The notes below the pieces were generated by a model. That model saw only the letters and a list, made by a program, of their open reading frames with translations, searched no databases and had not been told where the DNA came from. A stretch of 17,268 bases of DNA from an uncultured Candidatus Saccharibacteria bacterium (GTDB lineage Bacteria; Patescibacteriota; Saccharimonadia; Saccharimonadales; Saccharimonadaceae): positions 1 through 17,268 of the forward strand of contig CALEKV010000091.1 in the NCBI GenBank assembly GCA_937902525.1. The letters run 5' to 3'. The position numbers were made by a program, and so were the translations under genes. Below are positions 7,901 through 13,923 of this stretch, in pieces. Every line of letters begins with the position of its first letter. Position 1 is the first letter of the stretch.

Positions 7901-8387
7901 CCCTGAAATCTACCCAGCGACCGATTCTGTCAATCACATCTTCCCAAGTCGCACTGCTGGCCACCATCGACTCACGAGCTTTGGTGACGTATTGCTCAAG
8001 TGTGATAGTCGGTAGTTCGTTGCCATCTTTGTCGAGTGGCGCTTTCTCGTCAGCGCTGGCGATAATCTGCCGTCGATCGGTGATATTCAACTGTTTTTCG
8101 ACCAAATTCTCCGCTGGCAAACCATGACAATCCCATCCCCAGCGACGCTCGACTCGCTTGCCTTTCATCGTCCAGTAGCGAGGCACGGCATCCTTGACGA
8201 TACTCGAAAGCAACGTCCCGTGGTGCGGCACACCAGTAATAAACGGCGGCCCATCGTAAAAAACATACGCGTTATCTTTTGGCCGGTTGGCTACCGATTT
8301 TTCAAATGTGCCATCAGCTTTCCAGCGCTTCGCCCAATCTTTTTCATACTCCAGCGCCCGCCGGCGCGTGCCTGATTTAAACTTCAT
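4914..8387 (-). CDS. ileS: Isoleucyl-tRNA synthetase with an inserted phosphatase-like domain
   Basis: Charges tRNA-Ile with isoleucine and edits valine errors. The 1157-residue class I enzyme is of the eukaryote-like (type 2) form. The HIGH-type motif reads PHHGT (54-58), so the last His is Thr. The CP1 editing domain has TTTPWTLPAN (411-420) and SGTGIVHLAPIYGEDD (502-517). KMSKS is at 788-792, and the anticodon-binding and C-terminal region contains LKREGLVREVIRFVQNARKDAGL. About 165 residues (235-400) resemble a low-molecular-weight protein phosphatase and are listed separately. A segment that often reads PxCWRC in the family is PFNPRSKQ here. AAAAGGAG lies 5 bases before ATG 8387, inside the end of the preceding gene, which overlaps by 11 bases. 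The operon has an upstream isoleucine T-box. Confidence 0.96.
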   Translation of the reverse strand: MKFKSGTRRRALEYEKDWAKRWKADGTFEKSVANRPKDNAYVFYDGPPFITGVPHHGTLLSSIVKDAVPRYWTMKGKRVERRWGWDCHGLPAENLVEKQLNITDRRQIIASADEKAPLDKDGNELPTITLEQYVTKARESMVASSATWEDVIDRIGRWVDFRGAYKTMDKDFMESVWWAFKQLYDKGKIYEGEKVLMYDTKFATPVSKNEVTMDNDAYQTVTDPSVYVKFKLKGNERKLKSLNENAKILFVCAANMGRSQAAMSLYNKYSNSSNGKGAGTEVDGRKYSEAKTVGQYEALRSQDAGKMIIAPTHAAMMEMKGIDIADNSRTQLSREMLYEYDLVVNLASRGQTPDWFRGDNVVWWDIEDVGISGSVEVARKNVSEIDIRIKKLLDGEILDDRIDTSYLLAWTTTPWTLPANTALAVGEAVDCVEVEVDGERLILAKDLASKVLIDEKKQPLDYKIIREMKGKELVGLEYEPLFASHGENAHKVWSADYVSTESGTGIVHLAPIYGEDDFELAKANNIPRVHVLDDNGFYYPEVASELYKLMPWRDNTKPLEVWESNKDIAKGLKKAGLVWKIDYIQHEYPFNPRSKQRIMYRAIPSWFFDIQGSKPLMLEQNENINWFPEHLKHGRFAKNIEQAPDWNLSRDRFWATAMPVWKGDKGTVKVVGSYAELKELSGVELEDYHRPWVDDITFEIDGEKFTRIDKVLDGWFESGSMPFAQLHYPFENKEKFEANYPADFIVEYVGQVRAWFYYVHAVNTTLFGEYAFKNVITTGTLAGNDGRKMSKSLGNFTDPNELMDKFSADSLRFLLLGSPLLNGEDFNLLDKDVGDVARKLSMVWNMYDFFTMYAEVDGWEFDPKKPFGIKLDELTNPLDIWIISRLHQLNQQVTENMDNYNIPDAMSPILPFIDDASNWYVRRSRRRFWKSEDDGDKNDAYRTLHYVLLKLSVILAPFTPFLAEELYQKLAGGEESVHLLNWPMNFEVDQSTIDKMKRARDVINDGLSKRAQAGIKVRQPLNHLVYSGGLGQLDSFYESIIQEEVNIKTVLWASDVDNNVSIDTNITPELKREGLVREVIRFVQNARKDAGLNVDDRIVLALMVGEGEAAELEKAIEEFSDVIKNEVLAVSFDDVQDGYDTTVKVEGQALRICLKKA
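7188..7685 (-). other. LMW-PTP-like domain inserted in the CP1 editing domain of IleS
   Basis: Residues about 235-400 of IleS interrupt the editing domain between VYVKFKLK and TSYLLAWTTTP, which are close together in ordinary IleRS. The insert has the order of a low-molecular-weight phosphatase. It starts with a strand plus P-loop, AKILFVCAANMGRSQAAM, where Cys252-X5-Arg258-Ser259 fits CX5RS. Then come a helix, APTHAAMMEMKGIDI, SRTQLSREMLYEYDLVVNLAS, and a C-terminal WWDIEDVG. In that last motif Asp365 or Asp368 could be the general acid, although the usual Pro of 'DP' is Val. The P-loop resembles the 'CxANxGRSQ' branch of the family. Catalytic residues look intact, so activity is possible but unproven. 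Confidence 0.85.
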
Positions 8388-8769
8388 TTTTACTCCTTTT
8401 GATTGCTTGGTTCATAGTTAATGGTGCTTCTTGCCTACTAGGCCTTGGTGTATTTGCCATACCGCGCACGCTAATATTGTTGAAGTAAACGCTAAATAGT
8501 ATGTCTGGATAAATCTGGTTCAGACCTGTAATAAAACTTTCTGCAATTTGTTGTTGGTTGGGCCGCTCAACGGCAATTATCTCAATAATGTAATCAATAC
8601 CTACTAAATCAATACCCTCAATAAAAACTGTTTCAATACCACTCGGTGCTGTCGGTAAACTTTGCACATTCAAAGCAGCAGCTACAACTAACTTTATAGA
8701 TTTTGCAACTCCTCCATTGACCAGCTCCTCATGTTTTTCCGGTCTTGCGTATATCTTTATGAGCGCCAT
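8377..8769 (-). CDS. Small protein, possibly of tautomerase-like fold, in the ileS operon
   Basis: Function not recognised. The 130-residue product begins MALIKIYARPEKHEELVNGG. It alternates strands and helices in a way that resembles the beta-alpha-beta units of the tautomerase/MIF superfamily: LIKIYA, a helix, GIETVFIEG, YIIEIIAVERPNQQQIAESFITGL, then ILFSVYFNNIS. The catalytic proline that should follow the initiator Met is absent (Ala), so it would not be a classical tautomerase. The C-terminus is basic and probably disordered. GAGGA stands 6 bases before the ATG. The gene overlaps the upstream CYTH gene by 13 bases and ileS by 11 bases, and it carries the ileS ribosome-binding site, so translation is tightly coupled. 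The fold assignment is tentative. Confidence 0.6.
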   Translation of the reverse strand: MALIKIYARPEKHEELVNGGVAKSIKLVVAAALNVQSLPTAPSGIETVFIEGIDLVGIDYIIEIIAVERPNQQQIAESFITGLNQIYPDILFSVYFNNISVRGMANTPRPSRQEAPLTMNQAIKRSKNEV

Positions 8770-9299
8770 GCTTCATCCTCTAGTTTTCTGTAGCAATATT
8801 TTTGTAAAACTACTGCGATATCATCATACGATTTTCCCGAAATATATCCACCGGCAGTGACTTCTTCCTGTGTGACATCGGCTAAACAAATATCTGGCTT
8901 TACAAACGCGTCTTTTTCGGCTTCGCTTGGAAATTCAAAGTCTACAACAACAAGACCAGCGAGCTTCTCGCCGTATACATCTATTTCGGCATCGTGTCCC
9001 GCAATGTTCATAAAGTAGCGGCGCTTCACAAAATCTTTCGTTGAACAAGTCACAAGCGCATCGTATTCTTCTTTTGTTAATTCAATTGTGTGTTCATACT
9101 GTACCGACGAATCTGCACCAGCAACCGGATGCTTTTTCGTTATCACGTATTTGTCATCTTTCGCACGCAGCCGAAGATGCGCATGACTAATAGTGTCTGG
9201 AATGTAGGTATCCCGAATCATGACATACGGCGCAGCTTCAATACCCTCAGGCAAGCGCTTCAGTAAATATGTCTTTTCGTATTCAATTTCTGTCGCCAT
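8757..9299 (-). CDS. CYTH-domain protein
   Basis: CYTH proteins (adenylate cyclase CyaB/thiamine triphosphatase fold) form a beta tunnel that binds triphosphates with metal ions. The 180-residue product starts MATEIEYEKTYLLKRLPEG, with the acidic signature E4-x-E6-x-E8-K9. Basic strands HLRLRAKDDKYVITKK and KRRYFM follow. The acidic strands are YEHTIELTKEEYDAL, AEIDVYGEKLAGL and VVVDFEFPSE. A start at ATG 9299 is chosen because GGAGG stands 6 bases upstream; the GTG just before it (9302) fits less well. It overlaps the GNAT gene by 17 bases. The substrate cannot be read from sequence; inorganic triphosphate or a nucleotide triphosphate is typical of the family. Confidence 0.85.
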   Translation of the reverse strand: MATEIEYEKTYLLKRLPEGIEAAPYVMIRDTYIPDTISHAHLRLRAKDDKYVITKKHPVAGADSSVQYEHTIELTKEEYDALVTCSTKDFVKRRYFMNIAGHDAEIDVYGEKLAGLVVVDFEFPSEAEKDAFVKPDICLADVTQEEVTAGGYISGKSYDDIAVVLQKYCYRKLEDEAWRS

Positions 9300-9837
9300 C
9301 ACTCACCTCCTTCGTTGGTTTTCGTATCATCCGCACAGTTGGAATTTTGCCTCGAAACATCTCAACCGAATCGGATATCTCCACAAAACCATATTTACGA
9401 TAAAACGCTTTGGCTCGTTCGTTGTACGAGGCAACTCCAGGTATGATCGGTTTTCTTAGATCATGCCATGCAAGCGCTTTTTGAATTAGGCTCGCGCCAA
9501 CACCTTTTCCATACCACTCTTTACCAACGTACAAACCACCTAACCGCTGTGTGCCGTCATCCATAACAAAAGGCATCGACACTCCAATAATCTTACCTGT
9601 TACATCACGTGCAACCCAACCAACTGACCCACCTTTCCCGAAACGTTGCGCACGTTCCGTCATTCGTTCATCGCTAAGCTCCTCTGCAATAATCTCGTCA
9701 AGCCATTCAGCGGTCACTCCCAGTTCATCATTACGATACGTGCCACGCCATGCCTGCATACGCATAGCAGTCGCTCCTCCCACATCATCAACAGTCATAG
9801 GCTGAACAACAAATTTTGGCTGTAGTTCTTTTTCCAT
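9283..9837 (-). CDS. GNAT-family N-acetyltransferase
   Basis: Acetyl-CoA-dependent acyltransferase of unknown substrate. The 184-residue protein has the GNAT fold. An N-terminal strand and helix (FVVQPMTVDDVGGATAMRMQAW) are followed by GWVARDVTGKIIGVSMPFV. Motif A has the acetyl-CoA pyrophosphate loop, LGGLYVGKEWYGKGVGASLIQKAL (about 99-122). Motif B follows, with SYNERAKAFYRKYGFVEI (137-154). It is the first gene after the T-box leader, with GGAG 5 bases before ATG 9837. That SD is the one predicted to be hidden or exposed by the riboswitch, so this gene should respond most directly to uncharged tRNA-Ile. GNAT enzymes can act on amino acids, antibiotics, ribosomal proteins or aminoacyl-tRNA; no choice can be made here. 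Confidence 0.9.
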   Translation of the reverse strand: MEKELQPKFVVQPMTVDDVGGATAMRMQAWRGTYRNDELGVTAEWLDEIIAEELSDERMTERAQRFGKGGSVGWVARDVTGKIIGVSMPFVMDDGTQRLGGLYVGKEWYGKGVGASLIQKALAWHDLRKPIIPGVASYNERAKAFYRKYGFVEISDSVEMFRGKIPTVRMIRKPTKEVSDGDRN

Positions 9838-9841
9838 AATT

Positions 9842-10034
9842 TCTCCAATATTAAAACCTTTCGTCTGCTAGAACCAGGATTGGCGTTACCATCTAGCTTC
9901 CGAAAGGTTTGCTTTCAGCTCTCAATTGTTCGCTTTGTCGTAGCGTGCACGGTGGAGTCTAGTTGGTTTACGCCGTTCTTTCCACTGGCTTTGTGGGTGA
10001 TAACCACTTAATTGCAATTACGCAAAATGCCGTC
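9842..10034 (-). promoter_or_regulatory. Isoleucine-specific translational T-box riboswitch (ultrashort Stem I type)
   Basis: The minus-strand leader carries TTATCACCCAC, with AUC (9999-10001) as Ile specifier codon followed by A. A CCAC/GTGG hairpin (9993-9996 with 9982-9985) follows, then AAAGAACGG, as in actinobacterial ileS T-boxes. The 3' part holds a two-part helix: AAACCTTTCG (9901-9910) with CGAAAGGTTT (9854-9863), and GCTAGA (9892-9897) with TCTAGC (9867-9872). These enclose TGGTAACGCC (9882-9891), close to the T-box consensus TGGNACCGCG. UGGU can pair with the ACCA end of tRNA-Ile. CCAAT (9879-9883) can instead pair with ATTGG (9845-9849), covering the GGAG Shine-Dalgarno (9843-9846). 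This fits control of translation, not termination, and no U-tract is present. Identified by eye; no covariance model was run. Confidence 0.82.
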
Positions 10035-10041
10035 AAAAATT

Positions 10042-10047
10042 ATTATA
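10042..10047 (-). promoter_or_regulatory. -10 element for the T-box/ileS operon
   Basis: A perfect TATAAT preceded by TG on the minus strand. Transcription would begin near 10035, about 34 bases before the AUC specifier, leaving a leader of about 200 bases before the GNAT start codon. No convincing -35 box at 17 bases (TAGTAA). Confidence 0.6.
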
Positions 10048-10083
10048 CATTCACTGCGTATATTTTACTAGCGTTAGTGCTTT

Positions 10084-10695
10084 TTATAACAACTGATTAC
10101 CAAGGTTTAATATAATCGTTAACGCCGCCACCACACCAATACCAATAAACACCAAGATGTCGTAATTTTTTTGCACAAATGTTTCAACTTTTTTTTGTGT
10201 TTTTTTAAGTAAGTACAAGTTTTTTTCGCGTATATTGTACCTAGTCAGCGCCCACAGTACTATGAGTGTCGCGACGTCTGTCGTTAAACACCATGGGCAC
10301 AGAACGCCAATCACAAATACACTAACCAAAAACATCCAAGTGGCAAATATCAAACCAGTAAATGCGCCACCCCAAGCTAAATACATGAAGATTTTTGGAA
10401 ACCGGGTGCCCATTAAACCGGCAACCGCTACTGTCAGAATGACCGCAAAACTGGCCACGCCAATGAACGCATTAGGAAAGCCGAAATAGCTGGCCGTGGG
10501 ATGCCTACCGACTGCGCCACAACTTAACGCGGAACTTATATCACATGGCAAAACTGTGTCGGCATTTTTTGCCAGCTCCACGGCCTCAATAGACAGCGTA
10601 AAAGAGGCTAGCAGGCCAAGCGCTGCGCCAACCGCCATAATCGCAAACAATTTAGTGTAGTCATGGACAAATAACGATTTTATATCATTAAGCAT
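10084..10695 (-). CDS. VKOR-family membrane disulfide-forming protein
   Basis: Bacterial vitamin K epoxide reductase homologs reoxidise a thioredoxin-like partner, using quinone, to drive disulfide formation outside the cytoplasm. The 203-residue protein has about five hydrophobic helices (about 16-36, 74-95, 102-122, 124-150 and 180-198). It has four conserved cysteines: Cys51 and Cys59 in the loop LPCDISSALSCG, and the active-site CPWC (Cys133, Cys136) in the fourth helix. The motif FGFPNAFIGV, with the conserved Asn, is also present. The start overlaps the preceding thioredoxin-fold gene by 8 bases, so the two are coupled, but that partner has no CXXC. It is the last gene of the ftsZ-nrdR-trx-VKOR run. 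No terminator is clear before the T-box promoter. Confidence 0.92.
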   Translation of the reverse strand: MLNDIKSLFVHDYTKLFAIMAVGAALGLLASFTLSIEAVELAKNADTVLPCDISSALSCGAVGRHPTASYFGFPNAFIGVASFAVILTVAVAGLMGTRFPKIFMYLAWGGAFTGLIFATWMFLVSVFVIGVLCPWCLTTDVATLIVLWALTRYNIREKNLYLLKKTQKKVETFVQKNYDILVFIGIGVVAALTIILNLGNQLL

Positions 10696-10945
10696 AATAG
10701 CTGAGCTCGCTTATAGTTGGTAAATTGGCGCCCACCCACATATTTTGTACCTGGCCGTCGTCCGACAATACTAAAACCGCCGGGTATTCCATAATATCGT
10801 ATGCATGAGCCAAGGATTCGGCCTGGACGGAGTCTGCCTCGATTACTTCAAGCGGCCGGCCGGTCTGATGCGCAAAATCCGTTACAAATGTTTCAACCAC
10901 GCGCGCGTAATCAGTATTAAACCGGGTTAGCACTACAACCCTCAC
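10688..10945 (-). CDS. Thioredoxin-fold protein without a CXXC motif
   Basis: The 85-residue product follows the thioredoxin/glutaredoxin pattern. An opening strand (RVVVLTRFN) is followed by a helix (DYARVVETFVTDFAHQ) and a second strand (LEVIEADSV). Then comes the cis-proline loop (YDIMEYPAVLVLSDDGQVQNMWVG). Where redox-active members have CXXC there is N-T-D-Y, and the protein has no cysteine at all, so it cannot do thiol exchange. Start is GTG at 10945, which also fits the GGAG just upstream. It lies 3 bases after nrdR and overlaps VKOR by 8 bases. It could be a structural or chaperone-like partner of VKOR or a decayed thioredoxin. The fold is inferred from pattern. Confidence 0.75.
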   Translation of the reverse strand: MRVVVLTRFNTDYARVVETFVTDFAHQTGRPLEVIEADSVQAESLAHAYDIMEYPAVLVLSDDGQVQNMWVGANLPTISELSYYA

Positions 10946-10948
10946 CGG

Positions 10949-11413
10949 TTACTCCACTGCCTTTTGACGGCGCTTTTCAAGAATATTCACAAAATCGTTC
11001 AGGGTTTCAAACTTATAGAACACACTCGCAAAACGCACATAAGCGACTTCGTTCTTTTTTGCCAATTCGTCCAGCACTAGTTCGCCAATTTTTTTGGATG
11101 CAATCTCATTTTCGCCAAGCTCATACAATTCAGCTTCAACATTATTGATAATTTCTTCCACTTCAAGTTCACTCTTAAAAAATTTGCCAACCGATTTGTG
11201 TGTTGATATGGCTAATTTATCGCGGTCAAACAGTTCTCGCGTACCGTCTTTTTTGATAACCGCCAAATTTGGATATTCAATGCGTTCGTATGTAGTAAAC
11301 CGTTTACCATCAGGCGTTTCACGGCGGCGACGAATGGTTATGCCGTCAGCCGACTCGCGGCTTTCAAGCACCCGACTGTCGCCAATTTTTATTGTTCGCA
11401 TACTAACCGACAT
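10949..11413 (-). CDS. nrdR: NrdR-like transcriptional regulator lacking the zinc-ribbon cysteines
   Basis: NrdR represses ribonucleotide reductase genes when its ATP-cone binds dATP/ATP. The 154-residue product matches the family over its length: GDSRVLESRESADGITIRRRRE, then KRFTTYERIEYPNLAVIKKDG, then the ATP-cone with ELFDRDKLAIS, and VAYVRFASVFYKFETLNDF near the end. The four zinc-binding cysteines (CPxC near the start and CxxC before RFTTYE) are all missing; the second pair reads T-P-D-G here. There is no cysteine anywhere in the protein. Arginines and the RFTTYER segment for DNA contact remain. The start lies 2 bases after the ftsZ stop. A second Met (residue 5, MRTIKIG) is closer to the normal family start. 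Confidence 0.88.
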   Translation of the reverse strand: MSVSMRTIKIGDSRVLESRESADGITIRRRRETPDGKRFTTYERIEYPNLAVIKKDGTRELFDRDKLAISTHKSVGKFFKSELEVEEIINNVEAELYELGENEIASKKIGELVLDELAKKNEVAYVRFASVFYKFETLNDFVNILEKRRQKAVE

Positions 11414-11415
11414 GC

Positions 11416-12606
11416 TTATTCGCCATCCTGTTGATGTTTTTTACGACGGCGCAAAAAGGCTGGCGTATCATCTTCATCGTTTTCTTTTGGCTCATCCCAT
11501 AAACTATGGGCGGACTCGGCGGCGAACTGCTCGGCGGCGCTTGTTGTTTCCTTTTCGGTATCAATTTGCGCAACTGCTTCATCGATTGTCGACGACTGCG
11601 TGGCCGTAGGCTCGGGGCGATCCACCTTATCGGCTTGCTCCTTAAAGTATTCACTGTCAAAGCCGGTTGCAATCACTGTAATAATCAATTCGTCTTCAAG
11701 ATCAGGCTTAAGTGTGGCACCAAAAATGATGTTGGCATCGGGGCTAACTGCACTGGTGATAATTTCAGCAGCTTCCTGGATTTCGCTCATGCTCATATCG
11801 TAACCACCGGTCACATTGAACAACACACCGCGCGCGCCATCAATTGACACTTCGATAAGAGGACTTTCAATCGCCTGTTGCGCTGCCTGGGCGGCACGGT
11901 TATCGCCGCTAGCACGACCAATACCCATTAAGGCACTGCCAGCATTGCTCATAATAGCCTTAACGTCGGCAAAGTCTAGGTTTATCAAACCATGTTCAGT
12001 AATCAATTCACTAATGCCCTGCACACCTTGGCGCAAAACATCATCTGCAATCTTAAAAGTTTCCAACAAAGGCGTACGGCGGTCTATCGTCTGCAGCAAG
12101 CGATCATTAGGAATAGTGATAAGCGTATCAACCTGCTTTCCCAATTGGGCAATCGCCCACTCGGCATTGCGACGGCGCTTTTCGCCCTCAAAACTAAACG
12201 GCTTAGTGGCAACACCAACAACCAAAATGCCCATATCCCTAGCTTGTTCGGCCACCACGTGGCCAGCGCCGCTGCCCGTACCGCCGCCTGCGCCAATCGT
12301 TACGAACACCATGTCGGCACCCTCAAGGGCGCTACGGATTTCATCTACACTTTCACGCGCCGCTTGCTCGCCCACACTAGGGTCGGCACCAGCGCCTAAG
12401 CCATTGGTGGTCGTATGCCCAAGGTGTATCTTAACATCTGCCTTGGAGTTATGAAGCGCCTGAGCGTCAGTGTTCATAGCAATAAACTGCACTCCGGTGA
12501 GTCCGGCGTCTTTCATGCGGTTAACGGCTGAGCCACCCGCACCGCCAACGCCAACCACTTTTATGCTGGCAAACGTCTGTATGTCATCTGCTTTTAATTC
12601 AGGCAT
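11416..12606 (-). CDS. ftsZ: Cell-division GTPase FtsZ
   Basis: Tubulin homolog that polymerises with GTP into the Z ring at midcell. The 396-residue protein has the N-terminal nucleotide-binding part (VVGVGGAGGSAVNRM, 17-31). The GTP signature loop is GGGTGSG (107-113), with Ser for the more usual Thr at the sixth position. The T7 catalytic loop NLDFADVKAIM (209-219) lies before a conserved AlaMetGly-like GSALMGIG. After a variable acidic linker the conserved C-terminal peptide is DTPAFLRRRKKH, which is where FtsA and other partners bind. ATG 12606 is preceded by AGGGAG at a good distance. Its promoter lies in the ftsA-ftsZ gap, so it is transcribed apart from ftsA as well as possibly with it. 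Confidence 0.98.
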   Translation of the reverse strand: MPELKADDIQTFASIKVVGVGGAGGSAVNRMKDAGLTGVQFIAMNTDAQALHNSKADVKIHLGHTTTNGLGAGADPSVGEQAARESVDEIRSALEGADMVFVTIGAGGGTGSGAGHVVAEQARDMGILVVGVATKPFSFEGEKRRRNAEWAIAQLGKQVDTLITIPNDRLLQTIDRRTPLLETFKIADDVLRQGVQGISELITEHGLINLDFADVKAIMSNAGSALMGIGRASGDNRAAQAAQQAIESPLIEVSIDGARGVLFNVTGGYDMSMSEIQEAAEIITSAVSPDANIIFGATLKPDLEDELIITVIATGFDSEYFKEQADKVDRPEPTATQSSTIDEAVAQIDTEKETTSAAEQFAAESAHSLWDEPKENDEDDTPAFLRRRKKHQQDGE

Positions 12607-12643
12607 GTTTACTCCCTATCTGCTGTAGTACTAATCTTTCTAA

Positions 12644-12649
12644 AGTATA
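12644..12649 (-). promoter_or_regulatory. Extended -10 element for ftsZ
   Basis: TATACT preceded by TGG (GTGGTATACT) on the minus strand lies 38 bases before the ftsZ ATG. It gives a leader of about 31 bases with an AGGGAG ribosome-binding site. The -35 match is weak, as is common with extended -10 promoters. Confidence 0.55.
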
Positions 12650-12669
12650 CCACTGATTGAACACAAAAG

Positions 12670-13917
12670 TTAAGCCTTAAACCGTTTCAAAAATCTACTT
12701 AACATTCCGGTGGTTTTTTTGGTGGCCAATTTGAGGTCCACAGCGCCGTGCTTACCTGCCCTCACAGGGCTTTGGTTATCAGATTCAGCATCCATCAGCA
12801 TTAAACCAACGGCTGCCGCAAATTCTGGATTAGTCACGTTATCGGCCACGCCGCCAAAACCAGCGGGCTTGCCCACACGTACCGCCAATCCCAGCTGCGC
12901 CTTGGCGTATTCGGCCACACCTTTTAGGTTAGCCACACCACCAACCAGCACAACACCGCTTGGCAATTTACCCGCTAGACCAGCTTTTTTTAGTTCTTTT
13001 TGTACCAGCTCAAATATCTCTTCAAGTCGCGCCTCAACAATTTCGTCTATTTCGCTTGTGTCAAATTCGTAAGATTCGCCATCTTGCTTAATATTAACGC
13101 GCGTTTGCTCTGCACGACCAATAGCGCTGGCGTGCTTCAACTTTACTTGTTCGGCGACTTCGGGATCGGTTTTTAAGCCAATTGCCAAATCGTTGGTAAT
13201 ATTTATACCACCCATAGGCACCACACCCACGTATTGCAGATCGCCCTCTTCAAAGACACTTACGGTCGTGGTGCTACCACCAAAATCAACAACAGCTACG
13301 CCGCTCTCTAACTGTTGCTCTTTCAAAACAGCTTTGGCGGCGGCCAACCCAGAAACAATCACGGCACGCGGGCTGACTGTTGCCATTTCTGCGACCTTTT
13401 CCACATTTTGCACATAAGGGGTCAAAGCAGATACGACATTAGCGTTAATTTCAAGCCGGCTACCGCTCATGCCAAGCGGTTCTTTTATGCCAGTCTGACC
13501 ATCAAGTACATAACTGTGTGGAACCACTTTTAGTACCTCACGGTATTGCGGAATTTTTCCGACCGTGGCTACTTCTTGTATGCGCGCTAAATCATCGGCA
13601 TTGATTTCGTGGTCCATCATACCTACAGCAATCATGCCATCTGCCTTTGTGCTTAATATATGAGTACCGTTAACACTTAGCATGGCCTCATTGACCTCGT
13701 GGCCGCTCATACGCTCTGCATCGCCAAGTGCCAAGTCAATGGCATGCGCCGGACCATTAAGGTTTGTCACTACCCCTTTACGCATACCGCTATTTGGAGC
13801 CTGGCCAACGCCGACAATCGTGGGCGCACCACTAGCCGGGTCCACATGTCCCACGACAGCGCGGATCATAGTGGTACCAATATCAATACCAACTGCGTAC
13901 CTTGAAGAATCTTGCAT
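12670..13917 (-). CDS. ftsA: Cell-division protein FtsA
   Basis: Actin-like ATPase that tethers FtsZ filaments to the membrane. The 415-residue protein has the phosphate-1 motif VGIDIGTTMIRAVVG (9-23) and the SHS2/1C region with NGTHILSTKADG. The phosphate-2 motif is VVDFGGSTTTVSVFE (209-223) and the adenosine motif is VVLVGGVANLKGV. The last 15 residues (GMLSRFLKRFKA end) form a basic amphipathic helix that would serve as the membrane anchor. The -10 box at 13924-13929 is exactly 6 bases from the ATG at 13917, so this mRNA is predicted to be leaderless, and there is no ribosome-binding site. It is followed by ftsZ after a 63-base gap. Confidence 0.97.
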   Translation of the reverse strand: MQDSSRYAVGIDIGTTMIRAVVGHVDPASGAPTIVGVGQAPNSGMRKGVVTNLNGPAHAIDLALGDAERMSGHEVNEAMLSVNGTHILSTKADGMIAVGMMDHEINADDLARIQEVATVGKIPQYREVLKVVPHSYVLDGQTGIKEPLGMSGSRLEINANVVSALTPYVQNVEKVAEMATVSPRAVIVSGLAAAKAVLKEQQLESGVAVVDFGGSTTTVSVFEEGDLQYVGVVPMGGINITNDLAIGLKTDPEVAEQVKLKHASAIGRAEQTRVNIKQDGESYEFDTSEIDEIVEARLEEIFELVQKELKKAGLAGKLPSGVVLVGGVANLKGVAEYAKAQLGLAVRVGKPAGFGGVADNVTNPEFAAAVGLMLMDAESDNQSPVRAGKHGAVDLKLATKKTTGMLSRFLKRFKA

Positions 13918-13923
13918 AATTTT

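Noticed and set aside
10062..10080. ACTA/TAGT inverted repeat between VKOR and the T-box promoter
   Set aside because: Four-pair stem without a T-tract, too weak for a terminator.
11403..11672. Minus-strand frame overlapping the ends of ftsZ and the start of nrdR
   Set aside because: Out of frame with both conserved genes; Ser/Pro-rich and without a ribosome-binding site.
11816..12454. A 212-codon open frame on the plus strand opposite ftsZ
   Set aside because: It lies wholly antisense to ftsZ, is low in complexity (Ser, Ala, Pro rich) and shows no known motif; it arises from the codon bias of ftsZ.
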